A DNA stretch of 30,514 nucleotides from Clostridiales bacterium (GCA_019420275.1 JAHZHN010000020.1:1-30514), one strand, 5' to 3'. Shown: positions 8,146 to 16,072, numbered from the stretch's first letter. Program-made: numbers and translations. Notes: generated by a model not told the origin, from the sequence alone.

Positions 8146-9939
8146 ATGTTAGGACGAATCCCAAGAGGAATCACTGCTGCTGGTTTGGCTCTTACGATTG
8201 CTGTGTCGGGGTGCTCTCTGAATGGAAGTGCAGGACAGCAGGAAGGGCAGCAAAAGACAACAATTTCTATTCAGAAAGAATTTCAGGAACATATGGAAGA
8301 GGTCTTTCGGGAAAACGTCTCAGATAACGGAATTGAACTGCATTATACGCTGAAGAATCCCGAAAAATACGGTATTCAAGAAAAATCCCCCAATTTGGGA
8401 ACCATCTCTTCCAAAGGAATTGCAGAAGGAAAATCGGAGACTGAGCAGGAGCTTAAAGCCATCCGTAAGTTTCCATATAAGAAACTTTCAGAAGACCAGC
8501 AGGAGACTTATGATGTCTGGAAAGATTATCTGACGATTCAGAAGGAACTTCAGAAATATCCTTATCACGAGTCTGTTCTTGCTCCTACTACAGGAGTTCA
8601 GGCACAGCTTCCGGTTACATTCTGTGAATACAGACTGGAAACAAAGGAAGATGTGGAAGATTATTTTCAACTGCTGTCTCAGACAGGAAAGTATTTTAAA
8701 TCTATTATTGATTATGAAAAAGAGAAAGTAAAAAAGAATCTCTTCATGTCGGATGAATCAGCAGAGGCGGTCATTTCACAGATCCGTGAATTTACAAAAG
8801 CAAAAGAAAATAATTCTCTGATTATGACATTTAAAGAAAGAATTTCTTCTGTGAAAAATCTGACTTCCAGACAGAGAGAAGAAAAAATCAAAAAAAATGA
8901 AAGTATCGTTCTGGATCAGGTTCTTCCGGCTTATGAGAAGCTGGCGGATGATTTGGAGAATCTTAAAGGCAATGGAAAGAATGAGGCGGGGCTTGTATAT
9001 TTAAAAGACGGAAAAGCATATTATAAGGCTCTGGTGAAGAGCCGAACCGGGTCTTCTAGTACAATTGAGAATATGATTGCAATGGCGGAAGACAGTCTGA
9101 AAGATTGTGTGCTGGAAACTGCCGCTATAGCTGAAAAATCTCCGCAGGCCTTTAAGAAATTTACAAGTGATAATCTCTCAGATGATATTGGAACAACTCC
9201 AGATGCTATGCTGACAAGATTAAAGAAGCAGATTGAGAAGAATTTTCCAAAGGTTCAGAAGGTGGACTGTGAGATTAAATATGTACATGAATCTTTGGAA
9301 AAAGATTTGAGTCCGGCATTTTATATGATTCCGGCAATGGATGCTTATGAAGAAAATGTTATATATATGAATAAGAGCCAGATGGATACTTCTGTGCAGA
9401 TGTATGCCACATTAGCGCATGAAGGGTATCCGGGTCATCTGTACCAGAATGTATATTATGCATCAAAAAAGGAGGAACCAATCCGGTATATCCTGGATTA
9501 TCCCGGATATTCTGAAGGATGGGCGACTTATGTGGAGAGCTGGAGTTATACGACAGCAAGTGAGGGAAAAGATAAGGAAGCATGGGAGCAATTAAATGTC
9601 TTGGGAATGGAGTTTAATCTTGCACTTTGCTCAAGAGTGGATTTTGGTGTAAACTATGAAGGATGGAAGAAAGAGAAGGTAAAGGATTATCTAAAGCAGT
9701 TTTATATTTCTTCATCCAACGCGGAACATATATTTTCTATGGTTGTTTCTGAACCTGCAAATTATTTGTCATATTATGTTGGATACAAGGAATTTATAAA
9801 ACTCAGAGATTATTATAAAAAGGGAGCAGGAAAAAAATATAGCTTGAAAAAATTTCACAAACTTATGTTAGATGCTGGACCGACAAGTTTTAACATTCTA
9901 AAGAAACGCATCAATGAAAACTTACGAATGGAGGAATAA
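8146..9939 (+). CDS. DUF885-family lipoprotein, putative zinc metallopeptidase
   Basis: An exported lipoprotein of 597 residues. The signal peptide (LALTIAVSGC) ends in a lipobox with Cys24, so the mature protein should be lipid-anchored outside the membrane. A low-complexity Ser/Gly/Gln linker follows. The DUF885 signature HEGYPGH (residues 425-431) has the HExxxGH zinc-ligand and catalytic Glu arrangement, and SEGWATYVES (456-465) supplies the third ligand. The fold is expected to be the helical, M3-like metallopeptidase type, acting on peptides or peptide-like substrates, but no substrate is known. The ribosome site is GAAGGGAG. Its stop is 3 bases before pckA, so the two are likely co-transcribed. 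Confidence 0.88.
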   Translation: MLGRIPRGITAAGLALTIAVSGCSLNGSAGQQEGQQKTTISIQKEFQEHMEEVFRENVSDNGIELHYTLKNPEKYGIQEKSPNLGTISSKGIAEGKSETEQELKAIRKFPYKKLSEDQQETYDVWKDYLTIQKELQKYPYHESVLAPTTGVQAQLPVTFCEYRLETKEDVEDYFQLLSQTGKYFKSIIDYEKEKVKKNLFMSDESAEAVISQIREFTKAKENNSLIMTFKERISSVKNLTSRQREEKIKKNESIVLDQVLPAYEKLADDLENLKGNGKNEAGLVYLKDGKAYYKALVKSRTGSSSTIENMIAMAEDSLKDCVLETAAIAEKSPQAFKKFTSDNLSDDIGTTPDAMLTRLKKQIEKNFPKVQKVDCEIKYVHESLEKDLSPAFYMIPAMDAYEENVIYMNKSQMDTSVQMYATLAHEGYPGHLYQNVYYASKKEEPIRYILDYPGYSEGWATYVESWSYTTASEGKDKEAWEQLNVLGMEFNLALCSRVDFGVNYEGWKKEKVKDYLKQFYISSSNAEHIFSMVVSEPANYLSYYVGYKEFIKLRDYYKKGAGKKYSLKKFHKLMLDAGPTSFNILKKRINENLRMEE

Positions 9940-9942
9940 CTT

Positions 9943-11637
9943 ATGTCAACAAAAGCCTACTACAAACATGATGAAATCGGAAAGGGAAAGCCGGGGTTTT
10001 CAAAAACCAGGTCAATTATTGAGGCAGCATTTTACGGAAATAATGTTGTGGAAGTAAAAGATTTGAAACAGGCGTATGAATTAGCAAAAAATTCTCCTGG
10101 AACGATCGTTACGGATATGCCGGTTTATAAACCGGAAGCAATCGGGCTTGATGAAGGTACGAAAGTACTCTTATTTAATGATGGTTCTGTGACAGGAAGA
10201 TGTGCAGCAGCCCGTAAGATTGCCAGTGAACCGGGCGTTGATACCAATGCGTTAGACCTGAAAGTCATGGATGCCATATATGATACCAGATGGTCTACTT
10301 TGTACCATGCACAGGTATATATCGGTCTGGATCCGGAATTTATGGTAAAAGCTCATCTCCTGATTCCTGAGGGAGAAGAGAATATTTTGTACTCATGGAT
10401 GCTGAATTTCCAGTATCAGTCTGCTGAATATAATGAGATGTATAAAAATTCCAGACCGATCGGAGATGAAACAGATATTTATATTTTCTCAGATCCGCAG
10501 TGGCAGGACAGCGATAATCCATTGGGATTGACTTACTTTAATACAGATACCAACTGCGCGGCCCTTCTGGGAATGAAATACTTTGGAGAGCATAAGAAAG
10601 GTACTCTGACGATTGCATGGGCAATTGCCAACCGAAACGGATATGCTTCCTGTCATGGCGGACAGAAAGAATATCATGTTTCCAAAGATCGTCATTATGT
10701 TGCTTCTTTCTTTGGATTGTCCGGATCAGGAAAATCAACACTGACTCATGCAATGCACGGCAATAAATATGAGAATATTACAGTTCTTCATGATGACGCG
10801 TTTATCATCAATACAGAGACTGGCGCATCCATTGCTATGGAACCAACATATTTTGATAAGACAGCAGATTATCCGACTGGATGCCCGGATAATAAATATC
10901 TGCTGACAGCTCAGAACTGTTCTGCAACTATGGATGATGAAGGAAAAGTAGTTCTGGTTACAGAAGATATCCGAAATGGAAACGGACGTGCGATTAAATC
11001 AAAATTGTGGTCAGAAAACCGCGTAGATAAAATTGATTCTCCAGTCAGTGCTATTTTCTGGATCATGAAAGATCCTACGATTCCTCCAATTGTGAAGGTA
11101 GAAGGAGCATCTCTTGCATCTGTTATGGGCGCGACCTTGGCAACTAAGAGAACAACAGCAGAGCGTCTGGCCCCTGGAGTAGATCCGAATCGTCTGGTAG
11201 TAGAGCCATATGCAAATCCGTTCCGTACATATCCTCTGGTCAACGATTATAAAAAGTTCAGGGATTTGGTAAAAGAACGTCATGTGGAATGTTATATTTT
11301 AAATACTGGAGATTTTATGGGCAAGGATATTGAACCGTCTGTTACATTATCCTGCATCGAACAGGTAGTGGAAGGAACAGCAGATTTCAAACCTTGGGGA
11401 CCGTTCAGCAATATGAAGATGCTGGAAGTAGAAGGATATATTCCGGACTTTACCAATCAGGAGTATGTAGATACTCTGAAAGCCCGGATGACAGACCGTT
11501 TGAACTTTGTATTTGACAAAGATGTCGAAGACGGAGGATACGATCGTCTTCCGACACAGGCAAAAGAAGCTCTGGCTAAAGTAATCGGTGAAGCCCATGA
11601 GATGATGGCAGGAGATGCGCCGGGATATCAGAGATAA
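9943..11637 (+). CDS. phosphoenolpyruvate carboxykinase-like protein (divergent ATP type)
   Basis: Member of the PEP carboxykinase superfamily, which interconverts oxaloacetate and PEP with a nucleotide and in gut anaerobes may fix CO2. The kinase-1 P-loop is GLSGSGKST (residues 258-266). The kinase-2 metal site appears as VLHDDAFI (281-288), where classical ATP enzymes have a GDDEHGW-type sequence. At 564 residues it is some 25-30 longer than typical ATP-PEPCK, with a distinct N-terminus (MSTKAYYKHDEIGKG). Family assignment is firm. The exact reaction direction and nucleotide are inferred. TGGAGGA lies upstream of the ATG, and it follows the lipoprotein gene by 3 bases. Confidence 0.88.
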   Translation: MSTKAYYKHDEIGKGKPGFSKTRSIIEAAFYGNNVVEVKDLKQAYELAKNSPGTIVTDMPVYKPEAIGLDEGTKVLLFNDGSVTGRCAAARKIASEPGVDTNALDLKVMDAIYDTRWSTLYHAQVYIGLDPEFMVKAHLLIPEGEENILYSWMLNFQYQSAEYNEMYKNSRPIGDETDIYIFSDPQWQDSDNPLGLTYFNTDTNCAALLGMKYFGEHKKGTLTIAWAIANRNGYASCHGGQKEYHVSKDRHYVASFFGLSGSGKSTLTHAMHGNKYENITVLHDDAFIINTETGASIAMEPTYFDKTADYPTGCPDNKYLLTAQNCSATMDDEGKVVLVTEDIRNGNGRAIKSKLWSENRVDKIDSPVSAIFWIMKDPTIPPIVKVEGASLASVMGATLATKRTTAERLAPGVDPNRLVVEPYANPFRTYPLVNDYKKFRDLVKERHVECYILNTGDFMGKDIEPSVTLSCIEQVVEGTADFKPWGPFSNMKMLEVEGYIPDFTNQEYVDTLKARMTDRLNFVFDKDVEDGGYDRLPTQAKEALAKVIGEAHEMMAGDAPGYQR

Positions 11638-11662
11638 GCTTGTGTAAAGGAGAGATGTACCC

Positions 11663-12097
11663 ATGAACAAAGATCAGCTGAACGATATGGTGGTTGACCT
11701 ATTTCACGGAATTGCCTATGAGGAAGAAAAAGCTGTTATAACGGAGGAATTTCGGGATATCTCCAATAAAGAGCTCCATATTATAGATGCAATTGGAAAG
11801 AAGCAGCCTAGAAATATGTCAGCGATCGCGAAGGAATTAAATATTACAGTGGGTACGTTGACAATAGCGGTCAATCATCTTTTAAAAAAAGGATATGTAA
11901 AAAGAAAACGAGGAGAGAAGGATCGAAGAGTCGTTTATCTTTCCCTTTCTGAGAAAGGAAGGAAGGCATATCGGCATCATCGGGAGTTTCATCACAAAAT
12001 GATCGAAGGGCTGTTGGAACCGCTTGACGAGGATGAGGAGAAAATGCTGATTCATGTTATGCAGTATTTTCATGATTATTTTAAATCAAAAAAATAA
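11663..12097 (+). CDS. MarR-family transcriptional regulator
   Basis: A 144-residue winged-helix regulator. The helix-turn-helix spans roughly SAIAKELNITVGTLTIAVNHL (near residues 53-73). The wing region GYVKRKRGEKDRRVVYLSLS follows, with the DxR motif typical of MarR proteins. It lies 25 bases after pckA with ribosome site AAAGGAGAG and is followed by a terminator, so it probably belongs to the lipoprotein-pckA transcript. FabT, the MarR-type fatty-acid-synthesis regulator of Firmicutes, has a similar size and layout, but no fab genes are in the window. Ligand and targets unknown. Confidence 0.9.
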   Translation: MNKDQLNDMVVDLFHGIAYEEEKAVITEEFRDISNKELHIIDAIGKKQPRNMSAIAKELNITVGTLTIAVNHLLKKGYVKRKRGEKDRRVVYLSLSEKGRKAYRHHREFHHKMIEGLLEPLDEDEEKMLIHVMQYFHDYFKSKK

Positions 12098-12103
12098 TAT
12101 CAG

Positions 12104-12142
12104 GAGAAGGGTTCTGTAGTAAGCAGAACCTTCTCTTTTTTT
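12104..12142. terminator. terminator after marR
   Basis: A 12-bp stem with one bulged G (12104-12116 with 12124-12135) and a 7-base loop, followed by seven T. The T run reaches the last codon of the convergent spmB gene. On the - strand the hairpin comes just after the spmB stop, so it may serve both directions. Confidence 0.85.
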
Positions 12143-12665
12143 AAAAATAAAAGAAACGGCACAAAATAACAGAGGCGATAATTCCTGCAAAGGTGGCAAG
12201 CAGAGCTCCCCATAGAGTATAACGGGTCTTTTTGATGTGAACAGAGGAATAATAAATGGACATAATATAAAAGCAGGTTTCTGTGGAACTTAAAATGATG
12301 GAAGAGAGGAATCCGGCGGCAGAATCCGGACCAGAATTCTTAAAAATATCCAGCAGAAAACCGGCAGCGGCTGAGGAAGAAAATAGTTTTGCAAAAATGA
12401 CCGGCAGGACTTCGGTAGGAATCTGAAATAAATCAGCAGCAGGAGACAGAATCTGGACCAGCAGATCCAAAGCACCAGAGGAGCGGAAAATCTGGACGGC
12501 AAAAAAGAGAGCAATCAAAGTAGGCGCTACTTCAGCTACGATTCGAAAACCTTCTGAAACACCTTTCAGAAAGGGATCATACATTTCTTTCTTTTTCAAA
12601 AGGCCGTAAAGTATTATGAAGAATATAAGAAATGGCAAAATTAAATTCGCAATGAGTGAAATCAT
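12141..12665 (-). CDS. spmB: spore maturation protein B
   Basis: A polytopic membrane protein of 174 residues, close to B. subtilis SpmB (178). It begins MISLIANLILPFLIFFIILYG and carries the nucleoside-recognition/Gate domain shared by SpmA and SpmB. SpmA and SpmB act together in spore core dehydration and heat resistance. The much longer reading frame starting at 12842 is mostly spmA in another frame. The ATG at 12665 overlaps the spmA stop as ATGA and has GGAAGGAC upstream, indicating translational coupling. The C-terminus ends inside the marR terminator region. Confidence 0.9.
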   Translation of the reverse strand: MISLIANLILPFLIFFIILYGLLKKKEMYDPFLKGVSEGFRIVAEVAPTLIALFFAVQIFRSSGALDLLVQILSPAADLFQIPTEVLPVIFAKLFSSSAAAGFLLDIFKNSGPDSAAGFLSSIILSSTETCFYIMSIYYSSVHIKKTRYTLWGALLATFAGIIASVILCRFFYF

Positions 12666-13234
12666 GTTTTTCTGTCCTTCCATTTTATAAAGATAATAGC
12701 TGTCAAAGTAGAGCAGCAGGTTGCGATGATTCCCGGCAATAGGATATCTGTCGGATGAACAGATCCATACTGGCTTCGATAAGCAATGATATTGATCGGT
12801 ATCAGCTGCAGGGATGAGATATTGAGAATCAGGAAAGAACACATTTCATTAGAAGCCGTATCCGGAGAAGGATTTTCCTTTTGAAGTTCTTCCATAGCTT
12901 TTAGTCCAGAGGGCGTTGATGCCCATCCCAGTCCCAGAATATTAGCAGTGATATTTGTGCCGATATATTCTCTGGCTTTGTTACTGGTTAAATTAGGAAA
13001 TAAAAACGAGAGGAGGGGATCCAGCAGAGCCTGAAGCCTGGCGGTAATTCCCAGAGAAACCGCAACATTCATAAGGCCGGACCATAATCCCACGACTCCA
13101 AACATCAGAATGCAAAGTTCCACTGCTTCTTTGGAGGAAGACAAGATGCTGTCAGACATAGAAGCAATCTTTCCGTTTATGCTTCCTACAACCAGTCCAA
13201 TCAAAATAAGAAAACTCCATATGTAGTTAATCAT
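12662..13234 (-). CDS. spmA: spore maturation protein A
   Basis: A 190-residue membrane protein of the SpmA family (196 in B. subtilis), carrying the Gate/nucleoside-recognition fold. Visible features are the N-terminal segment MINYIWSFLILIGLVVG, the conserved GLWSGLMNVA region and NITANILGLGWASTPSGLKAM. Conserved asparagines and glycines mark the helix-breaking Gate motif. AAGGAG precedes the ATG by 8 bases. It is the first gene of a two-gene unit with spmB and evidence that the organism or its recent ancestors form spores. Confidence 0.92.
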   Translation of the reverse strand: MINYIWSFLILIGLVVGSINGKIASMSDSILSSSKEAVELCILMFGVVGLWSGLMNVAVSLGITARLQALLDPLLSFLFPNLTSNKAREYIGTNITANILGLGWASTPSGLKAMEELQKENPSPDTASNEMCSFLILNISSLQLIPINIIAYRSQYGSVHPTDILLPGIIATCCSTLTAIIFIKWKDRKT

Positions 13235-13273
13235 GAAAGTACTCCTTTTTATACAGCTTATTCAAAAAGAGAT

Positions 13274-13281
13274 ATTATATG
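13274..13281 (-). promoter_or_regulatory. possible spmA promoter -10 (SigE-like or SigA-like)
   Basis: On the - strand CATATAAT lies about 40 bases before the spmA ATG. It resembles the -10 of sporulation sigma-E promoters (CATAnnnT) and also contains the sigma-A TATAAT. No convincing -35 for either factor is visible. Confidence 0.35.
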
Positions 13282-13310
13282 ACCGGACGATAAAAAAATG
13301 AAAAAAGGTA

Positions 13311-13339
13311 TTGACATCCGAAAGAAAAAGTAGTAATAT
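13311..13339 (+). promoter_or_regulatory. tRNA-Gly promoter
   Basis: A perfect -35 TTGACA (13311-13316), a 17-base spacer and a -10 TAATAT (13334-13339), about 31 bases before the tRNA 5' end. It probably also drives the NYN gene. Confidence 0.8.
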
Positions 13340-13370
13340 TATTTTTGTCGCTGGATGAGACAGCAAATAT

Positions 13371-13441
13371 GCGGGTGTAGTTCAATGGTAGAACTCCAGC
13401 CTTCCAAGCTGATCACGTGGGTTCGATTCCCATCACCCGCT
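13371..13441 (+). tRNA. tRNA-Gly (TCC)
   Basis: The acceptor GCGGGTG pairs with CACCCGC at 13434-13440, with discriminator T. The D arm is GTTC/GAAC. The anticodon loop CTTCCAA gives TCC (reads GGA). The T arm has the TTCGATT loop. The first anticodon-stem pair is a C-A mismatch because the 3' arm reads GCTGA where GCTGG is expected. CCA is not encoded. No terminator is seen right after it; the NYN gene follows 75 bases later. Confidence 0.95.
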
Positions 13442-13516
13442 TGGATAAGAAAGGATGTATTCATAGGAATATATCCTTTTTTCGTATATCAAAAATTAAA
13501 GCAAGAGGAGGAACCA

Positions 13517-14464
13517 ATGGAAGAAGAAAAACGTCAGTTTGCGGTACTCATTGATGCGGACAATATCAGCCCCAAATATGCTCCTATCATATTCGACGAA
13601 CTGGACGCATATGGATTTGCATCATGCAGGAGAATTTATGGAAATTGGTCAAAATCAAATGGATGGAATGAAGGACTTCTTTTGGAATATTCTATTATTC
13701 CGGTACAGCAGTTTTCCTATACATCTGGAAAAAATGCGACAGATATGGCGATGGTCATTGATGCCATGGATATTTTGTACGGAAATAAGGTAGATGGATT
13801 CTGTCTGGTCACCAGTGACAGTGATTTTACCCGACTGGCAATGAGACTCAGGGAAGAACAGAAATATGTAATTGGTATGGGAGAATCCAAGACGCCGGTA
13901 GCGCTGACAAGAGCCTGCAATAAATTTATCCATCTGAACTTGATTTATGAACAGGATAAGACAGAAGAAGACAAGGAAGAAGTATTAGAGACAGAAGAGA
14001 TTGAAAATGTAACATCCATTGAGGAAATCTCTCAGACAATCTCATCTTTGATCAATGAAAATGGAAACGAGCCAGTGGACCTGGCAATGATCGGAAATCG
14101 TTTAAATGAGAAATTTTCAGATTTTGATGTAAGAAACTACGGATACACAAAGCTGAGTGTATTTATCGATGAAGAGATGGATAATTTTATTTTATATCAG
14201 GAAGATACCAATTGTTATGTGGCCTTTGAGGAACTCCCGTCGAGAGAGGTTATAGAAAGAGAAGTTGTAGATTTTGTGAAGAAAAATGGAGGATCTCTGG
14301 ATAATCTTTCTGCGATCACACTGGAACTGCAGAGCCGGCATGGGGGATTTCATCCGAAAGATTATGGATACAGCAGAATGTCCAGATTTTTAAGAAATAT
14401 CGGATGTCTTTCTGTTAATGGAAATACGGTAAAACTAAAAGGAAAAAAGAATAATAAAAGATAA
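13517..14464 (+). CDS. NYN-domain protein with two LOTUS (OST-HTH) domains
   Basis: A 315-residue protein. The N-terminal NYN (PIN-like, DUF88/LabA) ribonuclease-type domain has its acidic residues in LIDADNIS (Asp13, Asp15), NATDMAM (Asp76) and TSDSDF (Asp101, Asp103), so the metal site looks intact. An acidic linker (about 143-167) leads to two OST-HTH/LOTUS winged-helix domains (about 168-237 and 244-308), each with the NYGY or DYGY motif. LOTUS domains bind RNA (notably G-quadruplex RNA) in other systems. The RNA target is unknown. The start follows AGAGGAGG at 13517. A longer frame from 13355 runs through the tRNA and is not real. Confidence 0.92.
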   Translation: MEEEKRQFAVLIDADNISPKYAPIIFDELDAYGFASCRRIYGNWSKSNGWNEGLLLEYSIIPVQQFSYTSGKNATDMAMVIDAMDILYGNKVDGFCLVTSDSDFTRLAMRLREEQKYVIGMGESKTPVALTRACNKFIHLNLIYEQDKTEEDKEEVLETEEIENVTSIEEISQTISSLINENGNEPVDLAMIGNRLNEKFSDFDVRNYGYTKLSVFIDEEMDNFILYQEDTNCYVAFEELPSREVIEREVVDFVKKNGGSLDNLSAITLELQSRHGGFHPKDYGYSRMSRFLRNIGCLSVNGNTVKLKGKKNNKR

Positions 14465-14466
14465 AG

Positions 14467-14513
14467 AAAAGTGAGGCAGAATCCATGGCATATGGATCAG
14501 ACCTCACTTTTTT
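14467..14513. terminator. bidirectional terminator after the NYN gene
   Basis: A 10-bp outer stem AAAAGTGAGG/CCTCACTTTT (14467-14476 with 14502-14511), with an inner stem ATCCAT/ATGGAT. T runs follow on both strands. It separates the NYN gene from the convergent rubredoxin-fusion gene. Confidence 0.85.
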
Positions 14514-14518
14514 ATATA

Positions 14519-15910
14519 TTATACATGTTCAATATTGGTATATTCAGAAATTTCCCGATTGGTTGTTTTCAAATCACCAATATTTAAATCGTGAATGTTG
14601 TTATGTCCTGTGATTCTTCCGAACATTTCCAGTTCTGCTCTGCAGGCATTCAGATAATTGGCAAGGCGTTTTGCAGCCTGTTCTGTCTGCAGACGTTTTC
14701 GAAGTTCTGGATCCTGAGTGGCAGCGCCTACCGGACAGGTTCCTGTATTGCAGACCCGGTACTGCTGACAGGCAGCAGCAACAAGAGCTGCGGAGGCAAT
14801 CGCAACAGCATCTGCGCCCATGGCAAGTGCCTTTACAAAGTCTCCGGGAAGGCGAAGACCTCCTGTGATGACCAAATCCATCTTACTATTGTGCTCATCC
14901 AGATATTTTCTTGCTCTGTGAAGAGCAAAAATGGTTGGGATGGAGGTATTATCTTTCAGACTGCGCGGGCTGGCGCCGGTAGCGCCTCCTCTTCCGTCAA
15001 TGGTGACAAAATCAGCATCGGCATAAGTAATCCATTCCAGATCTTGTTCAATATGTCCGGCAGCAATTTTTACTCCAATTGGACGTCCGTCGGAAGCTTC
15101 TTTCAGCCAGTCTACCATTCTTTTTAAATCCTGACGAGTTTCGATATTTGGAAATTTAGATGGGCTTATAACGTCCTGTCCCATGGGTTTCTTTCGAATC
15201 TTAGAAATTTCCTCTGTTACTTTATCCCCAGGAAGATGTCCCCCCATTCCTGGTTTTGTTCCCTGTCCAATCTTGATTTCAATGGCGTCAGATTTTTTCA
15301 GGTTTTCTTCTGTAACACTGTAAAGATTTGGTACGTATTCAAAAATATATTTGTAGGCGGCTTGTCGTTCGGAAGGAAGAATCCCGCCTTCACCACTGCA
15401 CATTGCGGTTTTTGTCATGGCGCTTCCTTTGGCAAGCGCAGTTTTCATTTCTTTCGATAAAGCACCAAAAGACATATGGGAAACATAGATAGGATGATCG
15501 ATGGTCATCGGTTTTTTTGCTTTCTTTCCGATTACTGTTGTTGTATCGACAGGTTCTCCTTCATTGAGGGGGGCAGGATTCAGCTGAGCACCCATGATCA
15601 GGATATCATCCCAGGATATAATGGGTTTTAATGTGCCCATGGCATCTACAATGGATTTTCCGGTCAGGGCCATTTGATGAATGACATCCATTTGTGGGAA
15701 TTGTGCGCTTTCGGATTTGGCAAATTCTTGTGGATAAGCCAATGGATTTGAAGATGAAGAAGAGGGGCTGGTTTCTTCGGTTTTCTGAAATGCGCTTTTT
15801 TTTGCTTTGCATACAGGACAAACATAAGAATCATCAAGAGATGAAAAAGGAAGCTCTTCGATGGATTCATCATAAATATATCCGCAGACGCTGCATTTAA
15901 ATTTTGCCAT
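14519..15910 (-). CDS. rubredoxin domain fused to FMN-binding glutamate synthase-like domain
   Basis: A 463-residue flavo-iron-sulfur protein. The N-terminal rubredoxin module has its Fe ligands in CSVC (Cys6, Cys9) and CPVC (Cys31, Cys34). A Ser-rich linker follows. The remainder is the glutamate-synthase FMN barrel, with GMGGHLPGDK (221-230), TIDGRGGATGASP (303-315) and the cysteines CQQYRVCNTGTC (381, 387, 392) of a [3Fe-4S]-type cluster. The glutaminase and GXGXG domains of GltB are absent, so it is not a complete glutamate synthase. Rubredoxin suggests internal electron transfer; the physiological reaction is unknown. The start at 15910 has CGGAGG; an upstream ATG at 15991 lies in the XRE operator region. 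Confidence 0.9.
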   Translation of the reverse strand: MAKFKCSVCGYIYDESIEELPFSSLDDSYVCPVCKAKKSAFQKTEETSPSSSSSNPLAYPQEFAKSESAQFPQMDVIHQMALTGKSIVDAMGTLKPIISWDDILIMGAQLNPAPLNEGEPVDTTTVIGKKAKKPMTIDHPIYVSHMSFGALSKEMKTALAKGSAMTKTAMCSGEGGILPSERQAAYKYIFEYVPNLYSVTEENLKKSDAIEIKIGQGTKPGMGGHLPGDKVTEEISKIRKKPMGQDVISPSKFPNIETRQDLKRMVDWLKEASDGRPIGVKIAAGHIEQDLEWITYADADFVTIDGRGGATGASPRSLKDNTSIPTIFALHRARKYLDEHNSKMDLVITGGLRLPGDFVKALAMGADAVAIASAALVAAACQQYRVCNTGTCPVGAATQDPELRKRLQTEQAAKRLANYLNACRAELEMFGRITGHNNIHDLNIGDLKTTNREISEYTNIEHV

Positions 15911-15947
15911 AATTAATACCTCCGTTTTGTTATTTTCCGTTTTTTTT

Positions 15948-15976
15948 ATTATACCACATATCGTGTGGTTTCTAAA
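15948..15976 (-). promoter_or_regulatory. promoter and operator of the rubredoxin-fusion gene
   Basis: On the - strand a TATAAT -10 (15948-15953) has a weak -35 TTTAGA (15971-15976) at 17 bases. Between them lies the inverted repeat ACCACA-TATCG-TGTGGT (15953-15969), a good candidate binding site for a repressor or activator. Confidence 0.55.
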
Positions 15977-15984
15977 GAAAGATA

Positions 15985-16014
15985 TTGACAACTATCCTTG
16001 TCATATCGTATAAT
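15985..16014 (+). promoter_or_regulatory. promoter of the XRE-DUF3169 operon
   Basis: A perfect -35 TTGACA (15985-15990) and a perfect -10 TATAAT (16009-16014) with an 18-base spacer. Operator 1 covers the -35, and operator 2 covers the transcription start. Confidence 0.8.
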
Positions 16015-16055
16015 AATGACAAGAAAAGTTGTCAATTTGACAAGAATAATTATCA
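15986..16055. repeat. three operator-like inverted repeats TGACAA-N6-TTGTCA
   Basis: Copies at 15986-16003 and 16017-16034 have perfect 6-bp arms. The copy at 16038-16055 has one change (TTATCA). Start-to-start distances are 31 and 21 bp, close to three and two helical turns, so bound dimers would face the same side. Placement over the promoter argues for repression by the adjacent XRE protein. Confidence 0.75.
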
Positions 16056-16072
16056 AATTAGGAGGTGATGAG

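Noticed and set aside
12666..12842. Long N-terminal extension of SpmB
   Set aside because: The sequence is spmA in another frame; ATGA coupling and a ribosome site at 12665 decide the start.
13355..13516. N-terminal extension of the NYN gene reading through tRNA-Gly
   Set aside because: It translates the tRNA itself; a perfect ribosome site and the conserved NYN start lie at 13517.
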